Assembly (NCBI RefSeq): GCF_019175285.1
Contig: NC_056527.1
Location: 123,814,112-123,878,111, forward strand
Reading direction: 5' to 3'
DNA: 64,000 bases
Origin: Sceloporus undulatus
Lineage: Eukaryota; Chordata; Lepidosauria; Squamata; Phrynosomatidae
Shown: positions 1-10,195 of the stretch, in pieces
Position numbering within the stretch: the stretch's first letter is position 1
Layout: each line of letters starts with the position of its first letter
Made by a program: the position numbers and the translations under genes
Notes under the pieces: generated by a model
Told to the model about the DNA's origin: nothing
Database searches by the model: none
The model's input: only the letters and a program-made list of their open reading frames with translations

Positions 1-244
1 GCTGTGTGGGGAAGACATGTCCCTTGCTCTCAGCATTCTAAAGAGTAGTGTTTCTGGGGAAGGAGTATCTGTGCTCCGTTATTGGAAAGAGTCCTTAGTC
101 TCAGAGTGGCTCCTATAGTTAAAATCTCTCCCTTTCCCAGTCCACACCAGTCTCCATTCCAGAGCATGTGGCCTCTGTAAACCATCTACATACACACTAG
201 CTGAAACTTTCTCTGCCCTGATGAAGGATTAAGAGTCCCTCCTT

Positions 245-425
245 TTGGGGTGAAGCTTCTCCCTTACACCTGGTCAGCTTGGGAGCAGCAACTGAGCTGC
301 TGTCTGAGCAGCAACCAAGAGGCCTCTTGTCTTCATTGGCCTTTGCTGCAAGGCTGGCATGGGTGAGAGAGAGGCTTCTCGGTTGCTGCTTGGTTGCTTC
401 TCCCAAGCTGACCGGGTTCAAAGGG
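245..425. repeat. Foldback (inverted-repeat) element
   Basis: The left arm (about 267-330, carrying ctggtcagcttgggagcagc) is mirrored by the right arm (about 367-425, carrying ttctcccaagctgaccgggt), with a short spacer of about 40 bases. The inner arm parts gcagcaaccaagaggcctct and agaggcttctcggttgctgc also pair. This looks like a small palindromic MITE. No other copy was recognised in the window, so the family is unknown. Confidence 0.6.
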
Positions 426-494
426 AGCAGTGACTGAGACTGGTTGTTTTACATTTGTAGTTGAACATTAGCCCTAATACCAAAAAATATGCTC

Positions 495-572
495 AGAGGA
501 GGGGCGCTATGGTTGTCGCCCAAGAGGAAAGGGGGCAATAGCCGGAAAAAGTTTGGGGACTGTTGCGCTAGA
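495..572 (-). mobile_element. hAT-type DNA transposon end (fragment)
   Basis: Read on the minus strand the end is caacagtccccaaacttttt, which resembles the terminal inverted repeat of hAT/Charlie elements (CAGTGGTTCCCAAACTTTTT). Only this end is visible and there is no transposase frame. Confidence 0.4.
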
Positions 573-656
573 CATTTTTAGCACCACAGTGCCACCTGCT
601 GTAACAAGTGAATTCACCAGTTGCTGAAAATGCCAGCTAGCCAATGTAGATATTTT

Positions 657-679
657 TATATATATATATATATATATAT
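657..679. repeat. (TA)n microsatellite
   Basis: An uninterrupted run of alternating T and A of about 23 bases. Confidence 0.95.
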
Positions 680-1152
680 TTAAGTATTTAGGATGGTTCA
701 GGTCCTTACTGTAGATTGCTGCAGTTATGCTGGTCTTACCAGAAGGAATGTCGACCTTCACTGTCTTTTACAACACAAATACAATGAGAACTGTTACTTG
801 GGGCAGATAACCATACAGTAAACACATGGGCTCTGTGTGGTCAGAACCTACTCTATTCTGATATTTTAATAGGGATTAACAACTGGATTTAAACTATATA
901 AACCTTTAAACAATCCTAATTAAGTGTGAGAATGTTAGAGATTTGGCTTGGTGACAGGTAGCTTCTAATCAAATTAAAATGTAAAATATTACTGTTAATC
1001 TGAAGAGAGACAGCAACTAAACATACTGCTGCCTGGGAATGTTCAGGTTTCACAAAAACCAACAAATTGCCAGCAATTAGATATTATGGTAAAGCAGTGT
1101 TACTGTTTGCTGTTCATTGCAGAATGTGAAATGTCTCCTGTACTTGTTTCTA

Positions 1153-1158
1153 AATAAA
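1153..1158 (+). promoter_or_regulatory. Candidate poly(A) signal AATAAA
   Basis: AATAAA is followed within about 45 bases by a GT-rich stretch (gtgatggtgatggtggtggt), the usual order for a vertebrate polyadenylation site on the plus strand. It could end the gene upstream of the window (PIWIL2 by human synteny), but no last exon was seen. A chance AATAAA is also plausible. Confidence 0.2.
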
Positions 1159-1714
1159 TGTATTTAGGACTAAGCTCTTGCAGAGTCCTCATTTGTGATG
1201 GTGATGGTGGTGGTTGTCAAAGGCTGGCACATGCCCTCTACCAGCAGTTGGCAGAGGGAAATCCTTATCCCTTTTTGTCAGGCTCAGTTTCATTACAGGT
1301 TTAATGCCTGTAAGAGTTCATTAAAATAATAAACTGAAAGAATCACAATAAGCGTCTTTAGTTTTACCTTAACAACACCTAAATGTTTTCCTGATGCAAA
1401 AGGTAGAGGCTTACTGAGAAATTCTGAGCTTTCCCAACAAAAGAGCTTTTAGCCTCACAAAGGATTGGAGACAAACTGGATCTCAAAGACAGTAGCTTTT
1501 TGTCTTGCTAATGGAATGGAATGTTTATTTCCTGGACCTTAAGAACCCCCCAGTCCCCACATGGCCAGAAGGAAAAGGGGCCTATTTGCATCAATGCCCT
1601 TCCATGCCCTTCCATGCCATCTGAACTGAGGACAACCACCACCACACCTTGACCAAATGCAGGTCTGTGAGTAGCATGGTCAATGTTTCTTTTTTCTTTC
1701 TCCTGTATGGTTTT

Positions 1715-1815
1715 TAACACCTTGCCTGATGATGAAGCCAGTGGAGCTTCGAAAGCTTGTAAGGTGTATAATGTGCATTTTGGTTGGTCCAATAAAGATA
1801 TCTGTTATGTAGATT
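1715..1815 (+). mobile_element. Penelope-like repeat tail with hairpin motif
   Basis: CTGATGA at 1726-1732 is followed by a hairpin (GAAGC, 7-base loop, GCTTC, 1734-1750), then GAAA at 1751-1754, and a tail ending ggtccaataaagatatc. I recognise this block as an abundant amniote repeat and link it to Penelope-like retroelements, some of which carry hammerhead ribozymes. The family link is from memory and not proven here. Related copies lie near 2080, 25810 and 51105. Confidence 0.45.
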
Positions 1816-2079
1816 TTGGATGATAATGCCCTCCAGTACTGTTTGCTCTCCCTGGCTACGCCTATCCAGAGCCCTGGGTAGAAGTCTTTCCTATTGCCTC
1901 CTTTTTGGCCTTATCAGAATGGCAGCGGCTGAATCTTGGACCTTTTGCAGGGACTTCTGTGCTCAGTCTGCAAGTCCTTTTCCATATGGTCCCTTGCACC
2001 AGCTTTCCCACATACTATGAACTCTTTTGCTAACTCCCTAGTTTTTAGGAGTTGGGGGGCGGGGACTACCATACATAAA

Positions 2080-2162
2080 AGGAAAATGGAGTAGCACCTT
2101 TGCAACGGATTGATTTTAGCATTTTTCATGGACATAGTCCAGTTCTTCAGTGATATTAAAGC
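2080..2162 (-). mobile_element. Penelope-like repeat tail (diverged copy, minus strand)
   Basis: On the minus strand this reads ctgaagaactggactatgtc, then catgaaaaatgctaaaatc, then aaaggtgctactcca. The order (CTGA-like box, hairpin, GAAA, GGTGCTAC) is the same as in the copies at 25810 and 51105. The box has diverged from CTGATGA. Confidence 0.4.
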
Positions 2163-2789
2163 CACCGGTATTAAAGCACAGGTGCAGATATGGGAGAGAA
2201 CGAAATAGGACACAGAAGGATGCAAATTACAACCCTGGCTATAAGGTTGCAAAAAATTTTCTTTGGAGTCAAAACCTACCTGAGACAGTTCTACTGCCAC
2301 TTTTGTCATTGTGAGGACTGGTGGTGTGAAGTCGGAGGTGTGTTTATATAACATACACAATGTGCCAAGAAAATACATTTGTTTCATGGGCTATAATTTC
2401 TAAACATGCCCCAATTCAGCTGTTTTGCTTTTCAATCTTCATTCGAAACCTTAGATTTTATTGTCTTAGGCCAGCCTAGGTTCTTTGCATTCGTCATATA
2501 AAGTATTGATTCCTGGTTGCAGGGAGCACAAGGTTTGAAAGGAAAACCCTTCAGCAAGGTCAGCCTCTTTGCCAATAAACTGGCTGGCTCTCAAGTGGAT
2601 GTTGATTAGGTTGTGTTTTCCCTGAGCAAATGCCTGGTAATGGAAAAGAACAAGCACAAAGTGTGCTGGAGCAGTATTGGTGTCAAGAGTGAGAAAGAGA
2701 CACCTGGGCCAGCGTTACCATCTGGCCATAACCTTTATCTTTTCTGCGCTGAAATTCATTCATCAGTGTCCCTTCTCCTGGCCTTTTCT

Positions 2790-2885
2790 CAGAGGACGGC
2801 GATGGCAAAGCCCTTCTGAAGAAATGCCAAGAAAACCTTATAGGGTTGCCATAAGTTGGAAATGGCTTGAAGGCAGATCACAATA
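2790..2885 (+). mobile_element. Sauria SINE 3' part
   Basis: The order is cagaggacggcgatggcaaa, then gccaagaaaacc, then gggttgccataagttggaaa and tggcttgaaggca. It matches the body and Bov-B-like tail of the full Sauria SINE copies elsewhere in this window (for example 40090-40290). The tRNA-like head is missing. Confidence 0.65.
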
Positions 2886-3439
2886 TAATCCTCACCTTCT
2901 TCCGCCTCACTGTACATCTGATATGCCACAGAGGGTTAAAGGCAAATGCACTCTCTCACCCTTTATATGCCATGGCAAAAGCCCGCACCCTTTGGACAAA
3001 CAGCCAGACGCTTTAATCAGCAGGTTTGCTTCCTTCTCCCAATTTGGAAAGGATAACGGAGAACGTTCCGCAGTAAAAACCAATTATTACACTGGAAATG
3101 CTGCACAGCCCTCTTCCCACGGCCTTGAATTCACGTAGACTTGTTTACCTTCCTTATCAGGAGTTTGCCACCTTTTTTATTTTCTTGCTCACGTGTTTCT
3201 AAGCGGCTTTGCAAAAGCTGTTGTTGATGATTTGGATCCCAAACTCTCCACGTTCTCCTTTCAAATGCAGGCCTCCCTCTACTCCTTGATGCATTATCAT
3301 AGCGATTCTTAACCACAGGCCACTAGTACAATGGTGATGTTTTGGACTGCAGCTCCAACCATCTTGGTCAGTGATCTGGGAATCTGGAAAGCGAAGTCCA
3401 AAACACCTAGTAGGCTGCTAAAGTCCTGCTCTATCTAGT

Positions 3440-3580
3440 ACACTGGTTCCCAGCCTTTGGCCTTCCAGATGTTTTGGGCTTCATGTCCCATAATTCCTGA
3501 CGATTGGCCAAATTGGCTGGGGCTTCTGGGATCTGATGTCCAAAAGAAATGGAGGAGCACAGTTTGGGAACTTTAGTGAG
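3440..3580. mobile_element. Palindromic MITE, family B (hAT-like ends)
   Basis: The ends are cactggttcccagcctttgg and its imperfect complement cacagtttgggaacttt. The inner arms carry the complementary pair ttttgggcttcatgtccca and tgatgtccaaaag. Other copies lie at 5840, 6121, 12705 and 55703. The CAGTGGTTCCC-like ends suggest hAT origin. There is no coding capacity. Confidence 0.6.
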
Positions 3581-3718
3581 CTGTGCTTTAGTACCACAAG
3601 CTCTCAAAGACTCGAATGGTAGTAAGTTCCTGTGGCAGTATAACATAGTAATAAAATGCTCACAATATCAAATAAAATACAATATCAAATACAACATACA
3701 ATATAACATTCCTTCCAC

Positions 3719-3812
3719 TACCTCCCAGAATTCCATAGCCTTGAGCCATGGCAGTTTAAGTAATTAATAATAATTGTAGTTCCAAACCGGATTATTTCTG
3801 CAATGTGGATTC
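3719..3812. mobile_element. Palindromic MITE, family A (half copy)
   Basis: Contains ccagaattccatagccttga, ccatggcagtttaagt and ggattatttctgcaatgtgg, the right half of the family seen in full at 37095-37316. The left half is absent. Confidence 0.6.
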
Positions 3813-4361
3813 ATCCTATGTCTCCTTTCTCTTGTTTCTTTGGGGAATAGTCTCGATCTTCCATCTCAGAGCCATTAACTCCTCTCCCATTAATATTTCG
3901 GCACCGACGAAGGCACCACTTAATGGTGCAAAGAAATAGCACAGGGGCACCATTGTTTTCGGCAACACAGAAGACACTGGTCCCACAATATCAAAGGAGC
4001 GACAGAAGGCCCTTTCTTTTAAAAGTCCAAGACGGCAAAGAGGTGCCGTTGTCTTTCTGGTGTAATTTTGTGGCAAGCCAAAAACAGTTGTTAATTGTGA
4101 AAATTGAAAGGAAGTTGCAAGTAATGATGGGTTTCGGAGAGCGATTCCAGACCGATGGCTCCTCCATCAAAAGGCATTCTCCCCCTTGGACTGATTTTCT
4201 GTGATTGGAAAAAGAAAAAGGGGGAAGAAGCAGCAGAGAAAAAGAATTGCAGAAAGAGCTGGGGATAGGTGACCTTTTCCAGATACACCTGTATTACAGG
4301 TGAGGGTCAACTGAGGCTTGGAGGAAAGTCATTAGTACAAAAGCAGTCATGGCGTATATAT

Positions 4362-4550
4362 ACACACACACATACACACTGTATATACTCAACTATAAGT
4401 TGACCTCATATAGAAGTCGAGGTCCTTGATTTTGATATTTTATATAAGGGACACCATTTTGCTGTGCCATATTTAATGGGACTTGAACATCCACGGATTT
4501 TGTTATCCATGGGGGATCTTGGAACAAAACCCCAGCGGATAACAAGGTCT
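4362..4550. mobile_element. Tigger-like and other DNA transposon fragments
   Basis: 4370-4415 (tatatactcaactataagtt) resembles the ends of the elements at 45625 and 48323. 4440-4545 (ttttatataagggacaccat, then atttaatgggacttgaacat and ccacggattttg) matches the internal part of the Tigger-like copy at 53434. This is probably one fragment next to or inside the other. A short ctgt/ctat repeat follows at about 4548-4572. Confidence 0.5.
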
Positions 4551-5088
4551 GTCTGTCTGTCTATCTATCTATTTCTCCATGCAAAGTTGGTTTGATACTA
4601 CTTCATAAGAAAATATCCAGACGTCTTAACTCTCTTTCTTTGCCAAACTTCGGTCTTTTAGGTGTTTTGGACCTCCACTCCCCGAAATCCCAGCCGTCTT
4701 GTCTCAGGATATCCTATAACAGCATTCTTTGTTATAACAACGACAGTGGCTTTATCTGCCCCTTGTCTGAAGTATCACTTCGTTTAATGGTTAACCTGTT
4801 CTTGGAAAGCTAACTCTCTGGGAATTTGCTTGGAGACGCGCGGCTTCCCTATCTCAGGCACATTTTGAGCCTCGCCTCCTGTGCTGACGGCGGAGCCAAG
4901 GGCAAAAGGGTCAATGGGGTCATTTATTATTGATGACTATTGATGCCTCTTGAGCATCACAACCCTCAGGACCTTTTCCCTGCCTCCGTTCCCATTTTCC
5001 CTCAAAGGCGACGGGACTCGGTTTCTCCCTTCGCAGAGATCTGCCTTTATCACAAGAGCCAATGTGGCTCATTGCTTTGTGTGTTGAG

Positions 5089-5380
5089 TATGATGCCAAT
5101 TATAATATGCAAGATCATATTGAGATATAATTAAATATCATATAATGTAATTAAATAGATGTATATAACCTCTAGATGTATATATTCTGCCCACTGTAAT
5201 CTGCAATATCATAATTACATCATAATGCAGTTTTACTATAATATGCAATATCATAATTAAATATTATGAGCGCAATATAATCTCTAGGTTTGCAAATATT
5301 AATAATATAATTATATAATAGTTACTATAATATGCAATATAATATTTAATTACAACATTGCGCATTGTAATTTGCATAAT
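5089..5380. repeat. AT-rich low-complexity block
   Basis: About 290 bases of very AT-rich DNA with recurrent short words such as aatatgcaatatcataatta and taatatgcaa. It ends abruptly at the GC-rich promoter. The words recur irregularly and not in a strict tandem. Confidence 0.7.
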
Positions 5381-5449
5381 ATGCAAACGAGATGCCCAGA
5401 CGCAAGGAATGCTGGGAAAAGGCAACCTTAACGAAATCCTCCATTGACT

Positions 5450-5800
5450 TCTATTCTGGACCCGAAGCCTCCTTGAGCGGCGCCACGCGGCAGAGCCTCT
5501 CCGGGGGGCGTGGCTAGGCCGGCCTTCCACCAATCCCGGGATAGAGGGGGCGTGGTTATGCAAAACAAGCCTTCGGGTTTTCTGGGCCGGCGGGATGTGG
5601 GCGTGGCCTTTACCAGCACCGCTTCCTCGAGGGAGAGAGTGAGCATGCGCAGTCGTCACCTCCAGTCAGTCGGTGAGTGAGCCTCTCTGTGTCCTCGTTG
5701 GCGGTCCTGGGCTGAAGCGAGCCGGGCAGGTGAGGCTGAAGTGGAGGGAAAGGGGGCTGAGGGCGGGAGGATATTGGCGGCGGTGGCGGCGGCGACGGTG
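5450..5800 (+). promoter_or_regulatory. SLC39A14: CpG-rich promoter region of SLC39A14
   Basis: The base composition switches from AT-rich to CpG-rich here. Visible elements are three GC/CACCC-type boxes (GGGGGGCGTGGC near 5503, GGGGGCGTGG near 5546, GGGCGTGGCC near 5599), a CCAAT at 5530-5534, an octamer-like ATGCAAA at 5558-5564, and an NRF1-like GCATGCGCA at about 5643. No TATA box is evident. Assignment to SLC39A14 rests on position: it is the only CpG-rich block upstream of the coding exons. SP/KLF and NF-Y binding is inferred from motifs. Confidence 0.65.
5610..5729 (+). other. SLC39A14: Candidate non-coding exon 1 of SLC39A14
   Basis: Two good splice donors follow the promoter motifs: TCG|GTGAGT after 5672 and CAG|GTGAGG after 5729. 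The coding start lies 10.8 kb downstream in an exon that begins 10 bases before its ATG, so at least one upstream non-coding exon is required. The start of transcription is not visible from sequence, and the boundaries given are approximate. Confidence 0.4.
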
Positions 5801-5839
5801 GACGAAAGGGACCAGTTTTCCTCGCCCCTGTCCAACTGT

Positions 5840-5955
5840 CCCTTTTAAGAGCTTTTTTGTTATTGGACTTCAACTCCCAGAAGCCTCAGCCCTTTGGGCC
5901 AATAGCCGGGGATTCTGGGAGCTGGAGTCCAAAACCCCTTAAAGGGGCACCGTGT
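5840..5955. mobile_element. Palindromic MITE, family B
   Basis: Arms ttggacttcaactcccagaa and ttctgggagctggagtccaa are near-perfect complements around a short centre. It sits just downstream of the SLC39A14 promoter. Confidence 0.65.
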
Positions 5956-6120
5956 TTGCAGCGTGTAAGAGAATGGCTCCCATTAACCTGGCCGCTCCTT
6001 TTGGCCCCCTCAGGAGGATGCTGAGCTGAGTGGACTCGAACTCACAGCCTTAGGACTGAGTGGCTGCAGGACTGGCCTTTCAGCACCGCTAGAGCTTTGG
6101 GGGCTCCAAGGCTCCTCTAG

Positions 6121-6262
6121 TCCAGTGTCCCCAAACTGTGCTCTTCAAGGGCTTTTGGACTCCAGCTCCCAGAATCCCAGGCCATTGGCTGACATGGCTG
6201 AGGCTTCTGGGAGCTGAAGTTCAAAATGTCTTAAAGGGCACAGTTTGGGGACCACTGATCTA
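6121..6262. mobile_element. Palindromic MITE, family B (near full)
   Basis: The ends tccagtgtccccaaactgtg and cacagtttggggaccactga are complementary, as are tttggactccagctcccaga and tctgggagctgaagttcaaa. This is the clearest full copy of the family in the window. Confidence 0.7.
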
Positions 6263-6985
6263 ACCTAACCCCCTTCAGCCATGTATGAGACACCCTGAAG
6301 GCGCTCCCTGTGAGAGATGGCCACCCAGCCTCTGTCTAAGGAAAGCAGCCTCTCAGGCAGTCCATACAGTCCTCTAGAACATGGGGATATGGGCATCCAT
6401 AGGATCATAGCAATGGAAGAGACACCGAGCCATGCAGGAACTCTCAATCAAAGTAACCCCTTCTGCCATGCAGGAATGCACCCTCAAAGCTCTCCCCACA
6501 AATAGGCATCCAGGCCTTGCTTAAGGAAGGCAGTCTCTGAGGTAGTCCCACAAGATCAGAGAATCCCAGAGATCCTAGAAGAGATCCCCAGAGATTGTGT
6601 AGACCAACCCCATTTTGCTCTGCAGGAAGATACCATCAATACACTCCCTGTGACAGATGGCCATCCAGCCTCTGTTTAAGGAAGGTAGTCTCTACAGTAG
6701 TCCCACAAGATCAGGGAATGCTACTAAGGGATTCCCCAGGGGTCATCCAGACCATCCCTCTTTTGCTGTGTATCCAGCCTCTGCTTAAGGAGGGCAGTCT
6801 CTCAGGTAGTCTATAGAGAGACCCATGAGAGACCCCCAGAGGCCATTCAGCCCAACCCCCTTCAGCCATCAAAGCAGGTCCTGTGACAGATGGCCATCCA
6901 GCCTCTGTTTAAAGCCCTCCAAAGAAGGAGGCTCCACCGCTCTCCAAGGGAGTGTGCTCCACTGTCAAACACCTCTTACTGCCAG
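6262..6985 (-). repeat. Irregular cluster of repeated CR1 3' tail segments
   Basis: The CR1-tail word block gacagatggccatccagcct plus ctg(t/c)ttaaggaagg recurs at about 6302, 6490, 6641, 6763 and 6876, and again at 7082 in the adjoining CR1. Several units also share a block like tctctcaggtagtcc. Spacing is irregular (about 115-205 bases). This looks like repeated local duplication of a CR1 end. Serial insertion of 3'-truncated copies is less likely because the units lack their own tails. Confidence 0.6.
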
Positions 6986-7550
6986 GAAGATCTTAGAATC
7001 ATAGAGTTGGAAGAGACCACAAGGGTCATCCAGTCCAACCCCCTTCTTCTGCCATGCAGGAACTCTCAGTCAAAGCATCCCCATTGACAGATGTTCATCC
7101 AGCCTCTGCTTAAAGACCTCCGAGGAAGGAGACTCCATTACACTCCAAGGAAGTGTGTTCCACCGTCGAACAGCCCTTACTCTCAGGAAGTTCTTCCTAA
7201 TGTTGAGGTGGAATCTCTTTTCCTGTAGCTTCCTGTTTAGGTGGAATCTTTTTTCTTGTAGCTTGCATCCATTGCTCTGTGTCCTATTCTCTAGAGCAGC
7301 AGGAAACAAGCTTGCTCCATCTTCAGTATGACACTCCTTCAAATACGTAAACATGGCCATCATGTCATGCTTTAACCTCCTCTTTCCCAGACTAAACCAA
7401 GCTCCCTAAGTCTCTCCTCCTAAGGTATGATTTCCAGACTCTTCACCATTTCGGTTGTCCTCTTCTGGACACACTCCAGCTTCTCAACATCCTTCTTGAA
7501 CTAGTCACAGTACTCCAGGTGTGGTCTGACTATGGTCATCTTTCCATGTC
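6985..7550 (-). mobile_element. CR1 LINE 3' end, minus strand
   Basis: The plus strand begins tagaatcatagagttggaag, the complement of the CR1 3' tail ATTCTATGATTCTA. The minus strand encodes a typical CR1 reverse-transcriptase C-terminus (RNFLRVRAVRRWNTLP, then [16 protein letters not shown], 7070-7363). The part toward 7540 (tctggacacactccagcttc, then actccaggtgtggtctgac) is further 5' in the element. It is 5'-truncated and the frame is interrupted. Confidence 0.8.
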
Positions 7551-7662
7551 TGACCCTCCATCCACCCAGACACTCATTCCCTTCCCCAAAGCGTGCCCAT
7601 GAAGCCCTACAGGTACTACTCTGTCCTGACCTTCTGCAAAAATCACCTGGCCCTTTAGTCAG

Positions 7663-7850
7663 TCCAGGTTGAATCTCTCTTACCTGAAGGGACCAGAAAT
7701 GATTTGGATTTTTAAAATGGATTTTGGTATATCTGCAAATACATAATGAGATATCTTGAAGATAAAAGCCAAATCTAAGCATGACATTCTTTTAATAATA
7801 ATGTTGTTTCCTATGCACCTTATAAACATAGCCTGACGGTAAGTTTATTT
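7663..7850. mobile_element. Tigger-type DNA transposon fragment (MER2-like)
   Basis: Begins ccaggttgaatctctcttac, then gattttggtatatctgcaaa and acataatgagatatcttgaa, the order found in MER2-type Tigger elements. The right end is cut by the following SINE. Confidence 0.55.
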
Positions 7851-7852
7851 GT

Positions 7853-8000
7853 TCTTGTTGTGCGCCTTCAAGTCGTTTCTGACTTATGACAACCCTGAGG
7901 GAACCATATCATGAGAGTATTTTGCACAGGGGCTGAGAGTGTGTGACTCATCTAAAATCACCCAGTGGGTTTCCATGGCTGGAATGAGGACTCAAACCCA
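7853..8000 (-). mobile_element. Sauria SINE, minus strand (partial)
   Basis: Runs from the Bov-B-like tail (gtgcgccttcaagtcgtttc, then tgacttatgacaaccctga) to the body (cacccagtgggtttccatgg) and toward the head (ggactcaaaccca, the complement of a B-box region). Confidence 0.75.
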
Positions 8001-8001
8001 G

Positions 8002-8214
8002 GGTCCAAAACACACTGCAGAAATAATCCAGTTTGAGACCACTTTAACTTCCCTGGGTCAGTGCTAGGGGATTCTGGGAACTGTAGTTTGTTGTGGCACC
8101 AGAGCTCTCTGACAGAGAAGGCTAAATGTCTCACAAAACTAGAGTTCTAATAACTCTTTAGCATTGAACTAGGGCAGTTAATGTGGTCCCAAACTGGATT
8201 ATTTCCGCAGTCTG
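8002..8214. mobile_element. Palindromic MITE, family A
   Basis: Begins ggtccaaaacacactgcaga. The arms around the centre are caccagagctctctgacaga and cacaaaactagagttctaat, and the right arm ends aactggattatttccgcag. The extreme right end is missing. The family is also seen at 23039, 24455, 37095 and 46271. Confidence 0.7.
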
Positions 8215-9164
8215 ATTTGCACCTACCGTAATTCCCCTTGCCATGCAACATGGGCAGAATGCAGCCTTGCTCCTCTTTCGAACTAGCCATGCTATCTGCC
8301 AGGAGCAGATCTCTTTCCACAGTGCTCCTCCAAAGCCACATGTATGTTTAGACTCCACGTTGCTTGTTTCCTCTTACATCACACCCAAATAGACTTTTCC
8401 ATTGCTGTCTTAGTACAGTGAGCTCTTTTTCTTTTGAGGTCCTGCCTCTGCAAAGATGTGACTCTTGGATCCAGGATAACTCAATATACCATGACAAATG
8501 CATGGCTAAACTTCTGTATTCAAGTGGAGCCTTAATTTAAGATAAAGATGGGGGGGGGGGTGTCAATAAAGAAAGTTGTTTATTTGATAGCATTGTTGTG
8601 ATGCTGGCTAAACTGTTTTCTCTGTTCAGCTCTGTCGAAAGTCTCTGTAGCATCTCTCTTAAGCGGATTGCTCTGACGGTGGAATGCAGAATGGTGTATC
8701 AGGAGGGAAAAGCTTGTGACTTGTTGGGGGCTGATGCTGAGCTGGCGATGGCAGCTTTTTGGCAGAGCAGAAACTGCGAGAGGGTCATACGTATGAATAG
8801 CTTGCTCTTGACTTTGTTTATATCTTTTTCAAAGCTCATTTTAGCATGGTGGGCAGAGAATCGTTTTCTGAACGAATCCGAAGAGTGTGTCTAGTTATTG
8901 TTAGGGTCTGCTGGGTTGTTTTTTTCCCCTTGGTCACAAGTGGCATGGTGCAATACAAACATTCAGTGGACATGGCTTATTTTTATACACTTTAGAGGTT
9001 GCGCTTGGAAGGCTTGTGTAAATACCTTCTCCCCCAATGACTTTAGAAGTTCATATGTGAGTACATCAAAGAAACCATTTGGAACAGGAACTGCTCCCCA
9101 TAGATTGAGGGGAATTTTTAAATACCTTCATTTGTTCCACCTAGACATAATAAAAACGAAAGAC
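8215..9164. other. SLC39A14 intron 1, unassigned
   Basis: Contains a poly-G run at about 8551-8560 and otherwise unique-looking sequence. No gene or familiar repeat was recognised. Confidence 0.5.
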
Positions 9165-9720
9165 CATCCTGGAGAGAAGTGACCAATGGGTTGCAACAGG
9201 GTTCTGGGCCAGTGCTATTGAACATCTTTATCAATGACTTGGATGAAAGAATAGAGAGAATGCTTATTAAATTTGCAAATGACACCAAATTAGGAGGAGT
9301 AGCTAATACCCCAGAGGAGAAGATCAAAATTACCTTAATAGATCAGAAAACTGGGCCAAAACTAACAAAATGGGTTTCAAGAGAGAGAAATGTAAGGTAC
9401 TACACTTAGGCAGAAAAAATGAAATGCATATAGGATTGGGGACACCTGGCTTAACAAGACTAGATGTCAAAGTAATCTGATAGTCCTAGTGGACCACAAG
9501 TTGAACATGGGTCAACAGTGTGATGCAGCAGCAGAGGAAGTACAGTGTCTAGATAGGGAAGTCATAGTGGAATTTTATTTGCTTTGGTGAGGCTTCACCT
9601 GGAATGCTGTGTCCAGTTCTGGGCACCACAAGTCAAAAAGGATGGCGACAATTTGGAGCATGTCCAAAATGGTGAAAGGTCTGGAAACCACCAAGCCTTA
9701 TACGTCTGGCTTTTAAAAAT
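9165..9720 (+). mobile_element. CR1 LINE fragment (reverse transcriptase region)
   Basis: The plus strand encodes [20 protein letters not shown] followed by [18 protein letters not shown], the CR1 RT motifs [10 protein letters not shown] and FADD. The catalytic FADD reads FAND here, so this copy is inactive. Downstream the CR1 pieces cctggaatgctgtgtccagt and tctgggcaccacaagtcaaa follow, with the frame interrupted. Confidence 0.85.
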
Positions 9721-10059
9721 GTGGTTTATAAATTGTATCAAGGTAAGACTTTATACAAAAAACAAAACCTTCAGAACTGAGTTAAAACCTGTTGACAAAC
9801 ACTTGAGATCTGCAAAATTGCGAAGGAGGACTGTAGAAACACAGATTTGGTATCATAACTTTTAGCTCATCTCTGGTGCCTGAGAAAAGGAGCTTTCTAA
9901 ATCACTAAGGAATTATGTCCTCCCAAAAGTGGCTGCAGATAGAGCCATAATGCTTTAAAATGTTGCTGAGACTTCCTGGCATTGTGCCCTCCACTGACAT
10001 TTCCCCCATGTAACACCTGAGAGCATCATTTGAACTAGGGGCCAAGTATTGGCAGACCT

Positions 10060-10195
10060 ACACCCTTGTAGGCAGTTTGAGTGATGGACTGCACTCTGGA
10101 GAACAGGGTTCAAATCCCTGCTTAGTCATGGAAACCCACATTCTTGATCTTGGGCAAGTCACCATAAGTCAGAATGTACTTGAAAGCATACTCTA
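10060..10195 (+). mobile_element. Sauria SINE with internal deletion
   Basis: The head has the B-box-like aacagggttcaaatccctgc, then catggaaacccaca and cttgggcaagtcac. The sequence then jumps to the tail cataagtcagaatgtacttg, so the middle of the SINE is deleted. Confidence 0.7.

Larger units (their letters stand above)
1..5450. other. Intergenic stretch upstream of SLC39A14, repeat-rich
   Basis: No exon of a known protein was recognised here on either strand. Short open frames exist but lack family motifs and mostly lie over repeats. Contents that can be named are listed separately: a foldback at 245-425, an hAT end near 495-572, Penelope-like hairpin repeats near 1715 and 2080, a Sauria SINE tail near 2790, palindromic MITEs near 3440 and 3719, a Tigger-like fragment near 4362, and AT-rich DNA from 5089. 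In human the gene upstream is PIWIL2 in the same orientation, so its 3' end could lie here or just outside. Only a candidate poly(A) signal at 1153 hints at that. Confidence 0.6.

Noticed and set aside
2677-3138. 153-codon open frame
   Set aside because: It overlaps a Sauria SINE tail and has no conserved motif.
9179-9409. Possible intact reverse transcriptase gene
   Set aside because: It is a short CR1 piece with FAND in place of FADD and an interrupted frame downstream.
10060-10130. Possible tRNA gene at a B-box-like word
   Set aside because: It is the head of a Sauria SINE with no full cloverleaf.
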